Positions 42,322-51,311 of a stretch of 64,000 nucleotides of DNA are shown here, one piece after another (the stretch's first letter is position 1; the number at the start of each line of letters is the position of its first letter). The translations under genes and the position numbers were made by a program. The stretch covers positions 1 to 64,000 of the forward strand of contig JABIWH010000007.1 of the NCBI GenBank assembly GCA_018701215.1, given 5' to 3'. This DNA comes from Rhodospirillaceae bacterium (GTDB lineage Bacteria; Pseudomonadota; Alphaproteobacteria; GCA-2731375). The notes beneath the pieces are model-generated. The model saw nothing but the letters and a program-made list of their open reading frames with translations. It was not told the origin of the DNA and searched no databases.

Positions 42322-43140
42322 TTAACCGTTGAACAGGCTGAGGATAACCTGAGGATTGGAATTGGCAATCGATAGTGCCTGGACGCCCAATTGCTGCTTG
42401 ATCTGCAAGGATTGCAATTTGGCACTTTCCTCGGCCATGTCCGCATCAACCAGGTTACCGACACCAGCACGCAGGATATCGATCAATTTGACTGTAAAGT
42501 CGCTTTGAATCTCCAGTCGTTTCGATACCGAACCAAGTGCCGCCAATTTGTCGGCCACGGCGGTAATCGCCGTGTCAATGGCCGTCAAGGCCGTAGCCGC
42601 GCCCGCCGACGACAGCAAGGTCGTCGACTGAATGGCCAGGGTCGTCGGATCCATGGTCTGGGCCGACACCGCGATGGTGGAGCCGTCAACCGTGCTCAAA
42701 ACCGACAGGTTCGCGGCACTGGCCTTAATCAGGTTGGTGCCGTTGAATTCAGCCGTTCCGGTAATGGTTTCGATCTGGCTCCGCAGGGCATCGAAATCGT
42801 TGTGCAAGGCGGTACGAGAGGTAGCGTCAAGGCCGGCCTGGTTGGCTTGCACCACCTTGGCCTTCATTTCCAGCAGCAGATCATTAATCGCCACGGCGCC
42901 TTCCAGCGCCACGTTGACCGTTGATTCACCGCCGGCAATCGCGGTTTTCACCGCCATCATGCCATTGATATCGCCGCGCATGTTCTGGGCGATAGCATAA
43001 GTGGACGCGTCATCCTTCGGACCATTGACCCGCAGGCCCGTGGTAATTCGCAGCTGGGTGTTTTCCAGCATGCTGTTGGTGGAGTTAAGGTGCTGTAGGG
43101 CAACCATCGCTCCGAGGTTTGTATTAATGGATAAAACCAT
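42322..43140 (-). CDS. fla: Flagellin
   Basis: 272 residues, short compared with enteric flagellins, as in many Alphaproteobacteria. The conserved N-terminus (VLSINTNLGAMVALQHLNST, RITTGLRVNGPKDDASTYAIAQNMRG) and C-terminus (LVDADMAEESAKLQSLQIKQQLGVQALSIANSNPQVILSLF) form the filament core, with a reduced variable middle. AGGAGA precedes ATG 43140; the frame to 43206 crosses the promoter. Expression is likely sigma-54 dependent from the promoter upstream. Confidence 0.96.
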   Translation of the reverse strand: MVLSINTNLGAMVALQHLNSTNSMLENTQLRITTGLRVNGPKDDASTYAIAQNMRGDINGMMAVKTAIAGGESTVNVALEGAVAINDLLLEMKAKVVQANQAGLDATSRTALHNDFDALRSQIETITGTAEFNGTNLIKASAANLSVLSTVDGSTIAVSAQTMDPTTLAIQSTTLLSSAGAATALTAIDTAITAVADKLAALGSVSKRLEIQSDFTVKLIDILRAGVGNLVDADMAEESAKLQSLQIKQQLGVQALSIANSNPQVILSLFNG

Positions 43141-43212
43141 TGTTCGTTCTCCTAATCCCCGATTTTCGGTACACCGTTCGACCAACGGCGGGCTTTTGCC
43201 ACCCAACTCAAC

Positions 43213-43229
43213 GCAAAGGTCGTGCCAAG
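43213..43229 (-). promoter_or_regulatory. Sigma-54 (RpoN) promoter of the flagellin operon
   Basis: On the minus strand CTTGGCAC-GACCT-TTGC reads as a textbook -24/-12 element (TTGGCAC-N5-TTGC), 73-89 bases upstream of the flagellin ATG. Sigma-54 control of late flagellar genes is known from Caulobacter. Sequence seen, function inferred. Confidence 0.85.
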
Positions 43230-43525
43230 TTTTGCCAAACCCGGGAAAAAAAGTTACAAGCTATTGTTTTAATTGATATAATTTGACATAGCCGGTTTTT
43301 TCGACGAAGCGCTTCCGAGCACGAACTGGGCCGTGCCAGGCAAATTTTGCCACCCATGGAGCAAGCTTTGCCGGGCAGGAAGCAACTTCCGCCCCCCGCG
43401 GCAATTCACTAGGCAAGAGATGACGAGATGTGATGCGGGGATGCAAAGAGGGAATGAGATGGAAGAACGACATGAAGGGCTGGGCTTCAAAAAATATTAA
43501 CTGTGTAAGTCTATGAATCCAGGTC
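43230..43525. promoter_or_regulatory. Shared flagellin / glycosyltransferase control region with TTTTGCCA repeats
   Basis: No gene is supported here. TTTTGCCA occurs at 43230-43237 and 43345-43352, and also at 43194-43201 downstream of the sigma-54 site; a perfect dyad GGCAAA-T-TTTGCC lies at 43340-43352. Such repeats near a sigma-54 promoter are candidate enhancer sites for an FlbD-like activator. The plus-strand promoter of the glycosyltransferase should also lie here but is not identifiable. Confidence 0.45.
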
Positions 43526-46471
43526 ATGAACATGCCCAATCAGACCTATCAGGCGGCCGTGGCCCAACACCAGGCAGGCCAGGCCTCCGCCGCCGAAGAG
43601 CTGTATCAAGAAGTACTCGTCGGCGACCCCCAGCATATGGATGCTGTATTTAATCTCGCCGCCTTGTTGGCGTCCCAGGGCCGGTTTGGCGAGGCTATTC
43701 CCCTTTATCAACAGGTTCTGGCGGTTCTGCCCGAAGATCCCGATACCCTTTCCAACCTGGGCAATGCCCATGCCCAGGCAGGACAATTGGACGAAGCAGC
43801 CGATTGCTATCGGCGCGCTTTGGCGGAAAACCCGCTTTTTTCCGCCGCGCATGCCAATCTCGGCAATTTGCTATATCAGCAGGGCGACACAACGGCGGCC
43901 ATCGATTGCTATCATCAGGCCATTAGCATCGATCCCGCCATTCCCAACGCTCACAATAACCTTGGCAGCATCCTGATGGCCGCCGGACGAAACGAGGAAG
44001 CCAGAGAAAGTTACCAGGCGGCCTTGCGCGCCGACCCCAACAGCCCGGACGCATGCAAGAACTTCGGCAATATTCTATTGTCCTTTGGCGATGCGGAAGG
44101 TGCCGTGGAAGCGCTGCACCAGGCCACCGTCCTGGCGCCCAAATGGGCCGCGGCACATGCGGACCTTGGCCTGGCTTTAACGCGCCTGGACCGGTTTGCC
44201 GAAGCGCGGGCGGCGTTGGAGGCAGCCCTGGCACTGGAGCCGAACTTTATCGAGGCCTGGAATTGCCTGGGAAACCTGTTGCTGTTGATGGAACAGCATG
44301 ATGATTGCGAACAGGTATTGAAACGGGCCCGCGAACTGGATCCCGACAATACCTTGACCGCATTCCATAGCGGTACCTTGTATTTCAAGCTATCCCGATA
44401 CGAGGAAGCCGCGGCCGCGTTCGAGCGTGCCTGCGCCGGCCAGCCCAATTCGGCGGACTACCGCAACAGTTACGGCAATTCCTTGTTGGCCCAGACCCGC
44501 ATCAGCGAGGCCGCCGAACAATATAACCAAGCCATCAGCCTGCAGCCGGACTTTGCCGAGGCACATAATAATCTGGCCAACTGCCTTGTTTCCCTGGAGC
44601 AACGAGAAGATGCGGTGGCAAGTTATCGCCGTTCGCTGGCACTGAAACCGGAACAGGCCCTGGTGGCCTGTAATCTGGGCAATACGTTGCGGCATATGGG
44701 GCGGTTGGCGGAATCGGTCGAGGCATTCGAACATGCCCTTCGGTTTGAGCCCGATTTATTCAATATATACAATGGTATGGGCCTGACCCTGCAAACGCAA
44801 AACCGCCATGAAGAAGCCGCAGAAAAATTCAAACGCGGCCTGGAGATCAATCCCGACTATCCCGAAGCCCTGAATAATCTTGCCATATCAGAGGCGGCCG
44901 TCGGTCACATCGACGAGGCAATCGCTGCCTACAGCAAATTGCTGGAGATCGATCCGGATCTGGCCGAGGGCTATTTCAACCTGGCCAGTCTGCTGCAAAG
45001 CATCAACCGCTGGGACGAATCCATCATGGCCTTCATGCAGGCCCTGCGCGTCCGCCCGGACTATAACGTCATCTATCCCTTTTTGGCCCATTCCCTGATG
45101 CAGCAGTGTAATTGGTCCAACCTGCATTCGGTGGTGGAAAAAATCCGCACCAATACCGAGCAGGAACTGGCCGCGGGCAATCCGGTCGCGGTATCAGCGT
45201 TTGCCCTGCAAAGCCTGCCGGGCGAATTTTCCATGGCCCTGCGTCAAGCCGTGGCCGAACAGATTTCAGACCGCAATGCCGACTATGTGGCCGAATTGGG
45301 CCAGAATTTGAACTTTAATTATAACCGTCAGAAACGCCACGAGCGCCTTCGTGTCGGCTATGTCTCACCCGATTTCCGCTTTCATAGCGTTTCGGTGGCT
45401 TTCAAGGGCATTCTGGACAATCACTGCACCGACAAAATTGAAGCCTATGGCTATGCCCTGCATTCAGGCGGCGACGACCATATGACCGACGCCTTGCGTG
45501 AACGCTTTCACGGCTTTCATAAACTGGTGGATAATTCCTTCCAAGACTCCGCCCGTCTGATTCACGACGACGAAATTGATATTTTGATCGATCTCGCCGG
45601 CCATACAAAGGGTGGGCAATTATCGTTGCTGGCGCTGCGGCCCGCGCCCATCCAGGCGCATTATCTTGGCTATTCAGCGACCATCGGGGCCCGTTTTCTG
45701 GATTATCTGATCACCGATCACCATCAGGTACCGCCTGAACAGCGGCCCTTTTTTACCGAAAACCTGGTTTATCTGCCCGACACCTTCATGGCCACACAGC
45801 GCGCGCCCATTGCCGTCGACGGCCCCAGCCGGGCCGAGTGCGGCCTGCCCGATGACGCCTTCGTATTCGCCAATTTCAACACTCACTACAAGATCGAACC
45901 AAAGATGTTCGCGATCTGGATGCGGCTGTTGCGCAAAATACCGAACGCGGTGCTATGGCTGATACGCGGGACCACGTCAAGCACGGACAATCTGCGCCGG
46001 GAGGCATCGGCCCGCGGCGTTGATCCGGACCGTCTGATTTTTGCCGAAAAGGTCCCCCACCCGCAACATTTAGCGCGGCTCTCCTACGCTGATTTGGCCC
46101 TGGATAACCTTTATCATGGCGGCGGCGTGACCACGGTGGATTGTCTTTGGGTGGGCGTGCCCTTGCTGACGCTGGCCGGTCCCACGCCGCAATCTCGCAA
46201 CGGCGCGACATTGCTATCGGTGATTGGACAGGAAGACATGATTCAATACCGGATCGAGGACTATGAAGCGAAGGCCTTTGCCCTGGCAGCCGACCGCGAC
46301 CGCCTGGCGGCGATCCGAAGCAATCTGGTGGCCAGCCGGGATGACTATCCCCTGTTTAATTCAAAACGGCTGACCGGGCATCTTGAACTGGCCTACGAGA
46401 TGATGTGGCAGGCCCATGAAGACGGCAAGCCACCGCAAATGATCGACGTGCCGCGCCTGCCCCCAGAATAG
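43526..46471 (+). CDS. TPR-containing O-GlcNAc-transferase-like (SPINDLY-type) glycosyltransferase
   Basis: 981 residues. About 14-16 TPR units fill residues 5-540 (for example NLGNAHAQAGQLDEAADCYRRAL and NLGNLLYQQGD). The catalytic glycosyltransferase family 41 region starts near residue 605 (RLRVGYVSPDFRFHSVSVAF) and includes DILIDLAGHTKGGQLSLL, FANFNTHYKIEP and DNLYHGGGVTTVDCLWVGVPLLTL, the UDP-sugar site. It transfers a sugar, usually GlcNAc, to Ser/Thr of proteins in the cytoplasm. It lies divergent from the flagellin operon, so flagellin glycosylation is a good hypothesis, not proven. Confidence 0.9.
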   Translation: MNMPNQTYQAAVAQHQAGQASAAEELYQEVLVGDPQHMDAVFNLAALLASQGRFGEAIPLYQQVLAVLPEDPDTLSNLGNAHAQAGQLDEAADCYRRALAENPLFSAAHANLGNLLYQQGDTTAAIDCYHQAISIDPAIPNAHNNLGSILMAAGRNEEARESYQAALRADPNSPDACKNFGNILLSFGDAEGAVEALHQATVLAPKWAAAHADLGLALTRLDRFAEARAALEAALALEPNFIEAWNCLGNLLLLMEQHDDCEQVLKRARELDPDNTLTAFHSGTLYFKLSRYEEAAAAFERACAGQPNSADYRNSYGNSLLAQTRISEAAEQYNQAISLQPDFAEAHNNLANCLVSLEQREDAVASYRRSLALKPEQALVACNLGNTLRHMGRLAESVEAFEHALRFEPDLFNIYNGMGLTLQTQNRHEEAAEKFKRGLEINPDYPEALNNLAISEAAVGHIDEAIAAYSKLLEIDPDLAEGYFNLASLLQSINRWDESIMAFMQALRVRPDYNVIYPFLAHSLMQQCNWSNLHSVVEKIRTNTEQELAAGNPVAVSAFALQSLPGEFSMALRQAVAEQISDRNADYVAELGQNLNFNYNRQKRHERLRVGYVSPDFRFHSVSVAFKGILDNHCTDKIEAYGYALHSGGDDHMTDALRERFHGFHKLVDNSFQDSARLIHDDEIDILIDLAGHTKGGQLSLLALRPAPIQAHYLGYSATIGARFLDYLITDHHQVPPEQRPFFTENLVYLPDTFMATQRAPIAVDGPSRAECGLPDDAFVFANFNTHYKIEPKMFAIWMRLLRKIPNAVLWLIRGTTSSTDNLRREASARGVDPDRLIFAEKVPHPQHLARLSYADLALDNLYHGGGVTTVDCLWVGVPLLTLAGPTPQSRNGATLLSVIGQEDMIQYRIEDYEAKAFALAADRDRLAAIRSNLVASRDDYPLFNSKRLTGHLELAYEMMWQAHEDGKPPQMIDVPRLPPE

Positions 46472-46504
46472 AAGTGGTTTAGAAGTAGTTTAGAGGCGGT
46501 TTAG
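46472..46504. repeat. Three tandem 11-bp units just after the glycosyltransferase stop
   Basis: AAGTGGTTTAG, AAGTAGTTTAG and AGGCGGTTTAG follow each other without a gap. They carry stop codons in more than one frame. A separate direct repeat, GACGCGCCCC, is at 46531-46540 and 46548-46557. Function unknown, probably slippage. Confidence 0.6.
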
Positions 46505-46579
46505 AGGCGTTCCGGCGTAAATTAGAAAAGGACGCGCCCCGGCATCGGACGCGCCCCTGTTTTCATCACCACGGCCCTG

Positions 46580-47134
46580 TCAATCGCCGCTGTCGACCGC
46601 TTTTTCGACATCAAGTGAATTGAGATACTGGGTCATGCCCGTGAATAGAATATCCTGGCATGACCGGTCCAATTCGGCGCAGGTATTGTGCAGGCGATTA
46701 TAGCTCGCAAGCTCCAACCGCAGGGTCAGAGCTTTGCGTTTTGGCTTTACCAGCGCAGCAACCGGTGGAACGTTTCGTGTTTCAGGGTTGTTCGCGCCGG
46801 AATGATGCGGCATCGGCTGATCCGGGACCCAAAGATCCAATACCGGGCGCTTGGATACCGCGACCGCGCCGTTGCCCCGGTTGTAACGCCGGCTGAAATC
46901 ACCATCAAGTTCTTCCGGCAATACCGTCCAATCCGGGACGCGTTCCAGCAGAGAGCGATTGGGCGGGGTGTTTTTCCGCGCCCGCGAAAAATCAGGGCCG
47001 GTTTTGGCAGCCGACTCCGGCATCAAGGTTTCCAGCACCTTGCCGCTGTCGCGGCTATTGTCGTTACTGTTGTTGTTGTTGGAACTGCGTACCAGCATGC
47101 CGGCATGCAGCGAGGCGAAATTTGAATTTGTCAT
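46580..47134 (-). CDS. Small ribbon-helix-helix partner of ParA (hypothetical)
   Basis: 184 residues. The N-terminal half is Asn/Ser/Arg-rich and without a domain (SNNNNSNDNSRDS). The last 55 residues (about 130-180) read as a ribbon-helix-helix: KRKALTLRLELAS forms the strand, YNRLHNTCAELD helix one, and SCQDILFTGMTQYLNSL helix two, the layout of ParG/ParC-like DNA-binding partners of ParA. Start ATG 47134 has GGGAGGGAG. It lies 21 bases after parA on the same strand. No ParB-like (KorB) domain is visible. Function inferred from context. Confidence 0.7.
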   Translation of the reverse strand: MTNSNFASLHAGMLVRSSNNNNSNDNSRDSGKVLETLMPESAAKTGPDFSRARKNTPPNRSLLERVPDWTVLPEELDGDFSRRYNRGNGAVAVSKRPVLDLWVPDQPMPHHSGANNPETRNVPPVAALVKPKRKALTLRLELASYNRLHNTCAELDRSCQDILFTGMTQYLNSLDVEKAVDSGD

Positions 47135-47155
47135 GGCTCCCTCCCACTCCCACGT

Positions 47156-47977
47156 CTAACCGTTATCCGAAGCAAGGCGCCGGCCGAACCGGACGCCGGA
47201 TTGAACCGGCCGGCGTAGCCCGCCGCTTGCCTGCAATGACTGATTATCTGTTTGCAAACCAATCGGGGTCGGCGGCTGGGGTTGATTGCGCGAACCAAAC
47301 GAACTATTCGCATCACTGACCAGCCGGGCGGTCTCGTAAGGCATTGGAATTTGATTAATCCGCTCCATGCGCGCCTCGATGTACGCCCAAAGCACGCTGA
47401 TCTCGGTCGCTGATTTACCGTCCGGGCCGGTTTCCATTACCGTGCGGCCATCAATCATGGAGGCAGCGAAGTCGACCCTGTGATGCAAGGTTGCCGGCGC
47501 GACCGTGCCGTGTTGCGACAACGCGACAGCCGCTTCCGAGGTAATGCGGGCCCGCCGCGTGGCGCTGTTGACCACAAAGACCATGTGTTTTTGCCAGCGC
47601 TCGACAATATCGACCGTGGCGCCAACGGCACGCAGGTCATGCGGGCTGGGCCGGCAGGGAATAACCACCAGATCGGCATATTGTACGATTTCCGAAATAG
47701 CCTCCGTCACCGCCGGTTGGGTATCCACGATCACCAGGCGGTGGCCTTGGCTGCGTAGATGCTCCAAGTCCTCGGCTATGTCGTTTGCGTTCGAGCGGAT
47801 CAGCGTCGGCATGGCCGCTTCACGCATTTGCCACCACCCGTGCAGACTGCCTTGGGGGTCTGTATCGATCATGGCGACGGGGCCAATTCCGGCCTCGCTT
47901 GCCTGTACCGCCATATGGGCCGCCAAGGTGGTTTTGCCGGAGCCGCCCTTCTGTGAAGCGAAAACGATGGTTTGCAT
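47156..47977 (-). CDS. Orphan ParA-family ATPase
   Basis: 273 residues. Deviant Walker A KGGSGKTTLAAH at the N-terminus, the A' motif DTDPQGSL, and Walker B-like VIVDTQPAVTEA. The C-terminal 60 residues beyond the ATPase (PQPPTPIGLQTDNQS onward) are not conserved. It is paired with a ribbon-helix-helix protein rather than ParB, and with no chromosome-partition genes nearby. It could position a cargo, such as a chemoreceptor cluster or flagellar pole, or segregate a replicon; none is shown. Confidence 0.88.
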   Translation of the reverse strand: MQTIVFASQKGGSGKTTLAAHMAVQASEAGIGPVAMIDTDPQGSLHGWWQMREAAMPTLIRSNANDIAEDLEHLRSQGHRLVIVDTQPAVTEAISEIVQYADLVVIPCRPSPHDLRAVGATVDIVERWQKHMVFVVNSATRRARITSEAAVALSQHGTVAPATLHHRVDFAASMIDGRTVMETGPDGKSATEISVLWAYIEARMERINQIPMPYETARLVSDANSSFGSRNQPQPPTPIGLQTDNQSLQASGGLRRPVQSGVRFGRRLASDNG

Positions 47978-48192
47978 GTCTAATCCCTCAATAAAGCTAT
48001 ACTGCTTTCCGCCGGGCCCTCCCCAGCGTCAGGATTAAATTGGCGTCAACCTATGGGATTTCGAGTGATGATGGTCACCCAAAGACGGCGTTTCGGCACC
48101 TTTCAAAGACAAATGTGATCGCCGTCACGGGCAGAAAACTGCCATTTTTGGTTAACAAACTCTTTACGGGCGAGACCGCGCCCGCCAGTCCG

Positions 48193-49476
48193 TTATTCTC
48201 CCCTAATATGGCTGATCTCGCCCTGTTCTGCACCGGCACGCTGCAAATCGACGCCATCTTGACGCAAACAGGCTTGAATATCCCCGACGGCAAGTTCGCG
48301 GGGCTGTTGGCCACCCTTGACGGCAAGTGCCGCGGCAATGCCGGCGGCGTGCCCGGTAGCCATGCAGTTGCCCATGCTTTTGCCGGCGGAGGCACCAACA
48401 TGCGTGGCGGATATACAGCGCCCGGCGATCAGCAGACCATCGACTTTTTCCGGCACCAGGGCGCCGTAGGGTACGTCATGAATTTTCATCGGTTCGAAAC
48501 GGACAAAACCGATATCGAGAAAACCGCTGCGCCAGGCCACCGTATCATCGGCGCGCCGGCCTTCGAGCGCATCCTCCTCGCGCATCACATACAGGCCCTT
48601 GACCCGGCGGCGGGGGCGGATACCAATTTGCGGCCCCGTCGCGATCAGTTCGATGCCGGCCAGCGCCTCACCACCGAATTCATGCATGGCATCAATCATC
48701 TGCACGGCTTGGCGGCGGCTGAGACATTCGGCTTCGCTCAACTGTAGCGGGTCGGTGGCGTCGTAGTTGCCCAGGTCCTTGGTGCCGCCATGATTGATAT
48801 AAAAACTGCTATTCGAAGGCGCCCGGGTCAAACGCCACTTCTCGGGGATCAGCGGGTAGGTCTCGCGGGCCTGTTTGGACAGCCGCCACATGCCTTCGTC
48901 GCGCTGAAAGTCCTTCGCCGCTTCAAAATCGACATTGCCGACCTTTTGCGCCAGGGTCATCGGCGCTGGCTGATCGGTATCCTTCAGCATCTCGGCACCG
49001 GCGAAATGCGCTACATCACCATCGCCGCTGCAATCGACGACAACACCTGCCTGGATCGTCAGCAGGCCATCCGAACTGCCGACAACGACGCCGGTGACGC
49101 GATCCCCGGTGACCAGGCTGTCGACCACGTGGGCATGAACAAGGTAGCGGCAGCCGGCCGCGTCCAGGGCGTCCAGGATCGCCACCTTGAGGTATTCCAC
49201 ATTACAGCGCAATTGATGCTCGCCCAGCCACACGGCCTTGTCACCGTATGCGGCGAGCTTTTTGATCAGCGTTTCATGAATGTCCGAACGGGCTTGATGG
49301 CCAGTGCGCATCTGATTGATCGGCATGCCCATGGCAAAAGCCCCGATGCCGCCGAAGAAGCCATTTTTTTCGATCAGCATGGTTTCCTTGCCGGCACGCG
49401 CCGCCGCCAGCGCCGCGCCCACACCCGCCATTCCCCCACCGACAACCAAAACGTCCGTCTGACACAGCTGTTTCAT
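48193..49476 (-). CDS. FAD-dependent oxidoreductase
   Basis: 427 residues. The N-terminal FAD-binding Rossmann fold (DVLVVGGGMAGVGAALAAARAGKETMLIEKNGFFGG) and GDGDVAHFAG form the dinucleotide and flavin sites; the C-terminal GLLIAGRCISATHVGASAGKSMGNCMATGHAAGIAAALA is the FAD-ribose segment typical of the FAD_oxidored family. The C-terminal 60 residues (ACLRQDGVDLQRAG) are short helices. Substrate unknown. It lies alone between parA and the pentapeptide gene. Confidence 0.85.
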   Translation of the reverse strand: MKQLCQTDVLVVGGGMAGVGAALAAARAGKETMLIEKNGFFGGIGAFAMGMPINQMRTGHQARSDIHETLIKKLAAYGDKAVWLGEHQLRCNVEYLKVAILDALDAAGCRYLVHAHVVDSLVTGDRVTGVVVGSSDGLLTIQAGVVVDCSGDGDVAHFAGAEMLKDTDQPAPMTLAQKVGNVDFEAAKDFQRDEGMWRLSKQARETYPLIPEKWRLTRAPSNSSFYINHGGTKDLGNYDATDPLQLSEAECLSRRQAVQMIDAMHEFGGEALAGIELIATGPQIGIRPRRRVKGLYVMREEDALEGRRADDTVAWRSGFLDIGFVRFEPMKIHDVPYGALVPEKVDGLLIAGRCISATHVGASAGKSMGNCMATGHAAGIAAALAVKGGQQPRELAVGDIQACLRQDGVDLQRAGAEQGEISHIRGE

Positions 49477-49602
49477 TTTTTTATCGCCCTATGATGGCCG
49501 TACGATGATTTCCTCTCGGCCGAGTGTATCGCCAAGGGCGGCGTTCGTCGACGTACCAGGCCCAATGGCCGGCGCCTATATCATCAGTCCGTCAAAGCAG
49601 GA

Positions 49603-50895
49603 TCAGTCTATATTCGCGGTACTCATATCGATACCTTCGAACCGGGTCCCCGTCAAATTGGCCCCCCGGAACGAGGCATCGGTCACATTGGCCCAGGAAA
49701 GATCGGCGTTAGTCAAATTCGCGCCATCGAAACTCGCGCCCGTCAGATCAGCATCGACAAGCGACGCCCCGGTCAAATCGGCATTTTGGAAACGGGCATG
49801 GGATAGGGAGCTGCGCCAGACCCGGTTGGAGGGGCCGGTGCTTTTCAGCGGACCGAGGTCCACACCCGTCAAATCCGAACCATGCAAGCTGGCCCGATCC
49901 ATGTTTACGCCGCGCATGTCCGCCCCCTGCAAATTAGCCTCACGCAGGTCAGCGCCTGAAAGATCGGCCATGCTAAGCACGCTGGCCTTTAGATTTGCCG
50001 CCTTGAAGATGGCAAATTTCAGGATCGCCGCGGCCAGGTTGATGGTATGCAAGTCCCGGCCGCCTAGATCGGCATACGATAGATCGGCACGGCTGCCGCC
50101 TTTGCTAGCCGCCCATTGGCGGTGCCCCTCAAGAATTTCATCCAACCGCTCGCCTATGGCGGTATCGGTCTTTGGCAGCTTGGCCCCTTGCAACTCCGGT
50201 GCCGCAAGGACATCGGGATCAATGATAGCGCCGGCCAGTTCGGCGCCGCTGAAATCAGCGTCTTCAACGGTAACGCCGCTGAGATTGGCGCCGGTCAAAT
50301 TCGCCCCGACCAGTTTGCAGCCGGACAGATCAGCCCCTTCCATCTGCGCCCCGACGAACAGACAGTTGCGCATATCGGCGCCGTTCAGGCTGGCGTTGCG
50401 CAAGACCGCGTCCGAGAAATCAGTTTGCGCGACGAAACTGGTGGACATCTTGGCACCGGTAAAATCAGCGCGGACTGCAATAGCCGCGGAAATTTCAGTG
50501 TTGCGGTGCTCGTATTGCGACTCGGTGCCATCATGCCAGGCAAGAACCCCTTCACGCATGTCGGCATCGATCATGATTGCATCGCTTAGATCCGCACCGC
50601 GCATACAGGCGCCACGCAAGTCACAATGGGTCATGTTGGCGCGGCGCAGATTGGCAACCCGCAGGTCCGTGCCAAACAGGGTTGCGCGGGTAAAGTTGGT
50701 TTTCATCAGCATGGCATGCTGCAGACTGGCGCCCGAAAAATCGGACGTGGAGAGATCAAGACCTGAAAATTCCGCCCCCGTCAGATCATGGAAGGAAAGG
50801 TTGGCCCGCTCGCCGTCATTGTGTCCCAGCAACAAGCTCTGATGCGCACGTATGACTTCCGACATTCCAGGCCGGTTGATTTTTTTCAGCTCCAC
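49603..50895 (-). CDS. Pentapeptide-repeat protein
   Basis: 430 residues of A(D/N)Lxx units forming right-handed beta-helix coils, for example ANLSFHDLTGAEFSGLDLSTSD and ADLSGCKLVGANLTGAN, with two long runs separated by a break near residues 230-280 (LDEILEGHRQWAASKGG). GTG 50895 (VELKKINRPGMSE) is chosen because GGCGGGA lies upstream; TTG 50913 and ATG 50865 are alternatives. No catalytic motif; some relatives bind gyrase or organise membranes, but here the role is unknown. Confidence 0.85.
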   Translation of the reverse strand: MELKKINRPGMSEVIRAHQSLLLGHNDGERANLSFHDLTGAEFSGLDLSTSDFSGASLQHAMLMKTNFTRATLFGTDLRVANLRRANMTHCDLRGACMRGADLSDAIMIDADMREGVLAWHDGTESQYEHRNTEISAAIAVRADFTGAKMSTSFVAQTDFSDAVLRNASLNGADMRNCLFVGAQMEGADLSGCKLVGANLTGANLSGVTVEDADFSGAELAGAIIDPDVLAAPELQGAKLPKTDTAIGERLDEILEGHRQWAASKGGSRADLSYADLGGRDLHTINLAAAILKFAIFKAANLKASVLSMADLSGADLREANLQGADMRGVNMDRASLHGSDLTGVDLGPLKSTGPSNRVWRSSLSHARFQNADLTGASLVDADLTGASFDGANLTNADLSWANVTDASFRGANLTGTRFEGIDMSTANID

Positions 50896-51311
50896 GGTTT
50901 TGATTCCCGCCAAACCTTGTCGGCAATTTGCCCACAGGTATGAAGCACCATGGCTGTTGGGCCATGCACGATCTGTTTTGCCACGTCCGGGCCGCCGCTT
51001 CCCACTCTATGAGAGACCACGAATTGCATCACTTTCAATTACCCATTAACGGCCAGAGCATGGGAAATAACGGGCCCGGCATTTCGCAGTGCCTTGTTCG
51101 GCACTTCGAATTGTTCGAAGCCGTTATGTTTGCCGTACACCGCTGTATTCGGTTCAGGTTGCGCGCGTGGCATATTGGTCGTCCCATGGATCTTATCGCA
51201 GCCATTCTAGCAAAGATTCGCAATATTATTCTAGCGGGCAAGCTTACATGCGATCAGGTAAACAAGCGCTTAAGCATACGCTGAAACATGTAAGCTAGAT
51301 CCAATCCAGTC
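50896..51311. other. Gene-free region with several palindromes
   Basis: 416 bases with no supported gene. It carries AGTGCC-TTGTTC-GGCACT (51088-51105), the overlapping perfect palindrome CTTCGAA-TTG-TTCGAAG (51104-51120), and a spaced 10-bp inverted repeat AGCTTACATG / CATGTAAGCT (51241-51250 and 51287-51296). The first two could be regulator sites for the minus-strand pentapeptide gene; the third lies 3' of the sulfotransferase. Confidence 0.5.

Noticed and set aside
46520..46560. Possible terminator before the ribbon-helix-helix gene end
   Set aside because: The two GACGCGCCCC copies are direct, not inverted, repeats, so they cannot form the hairpin.
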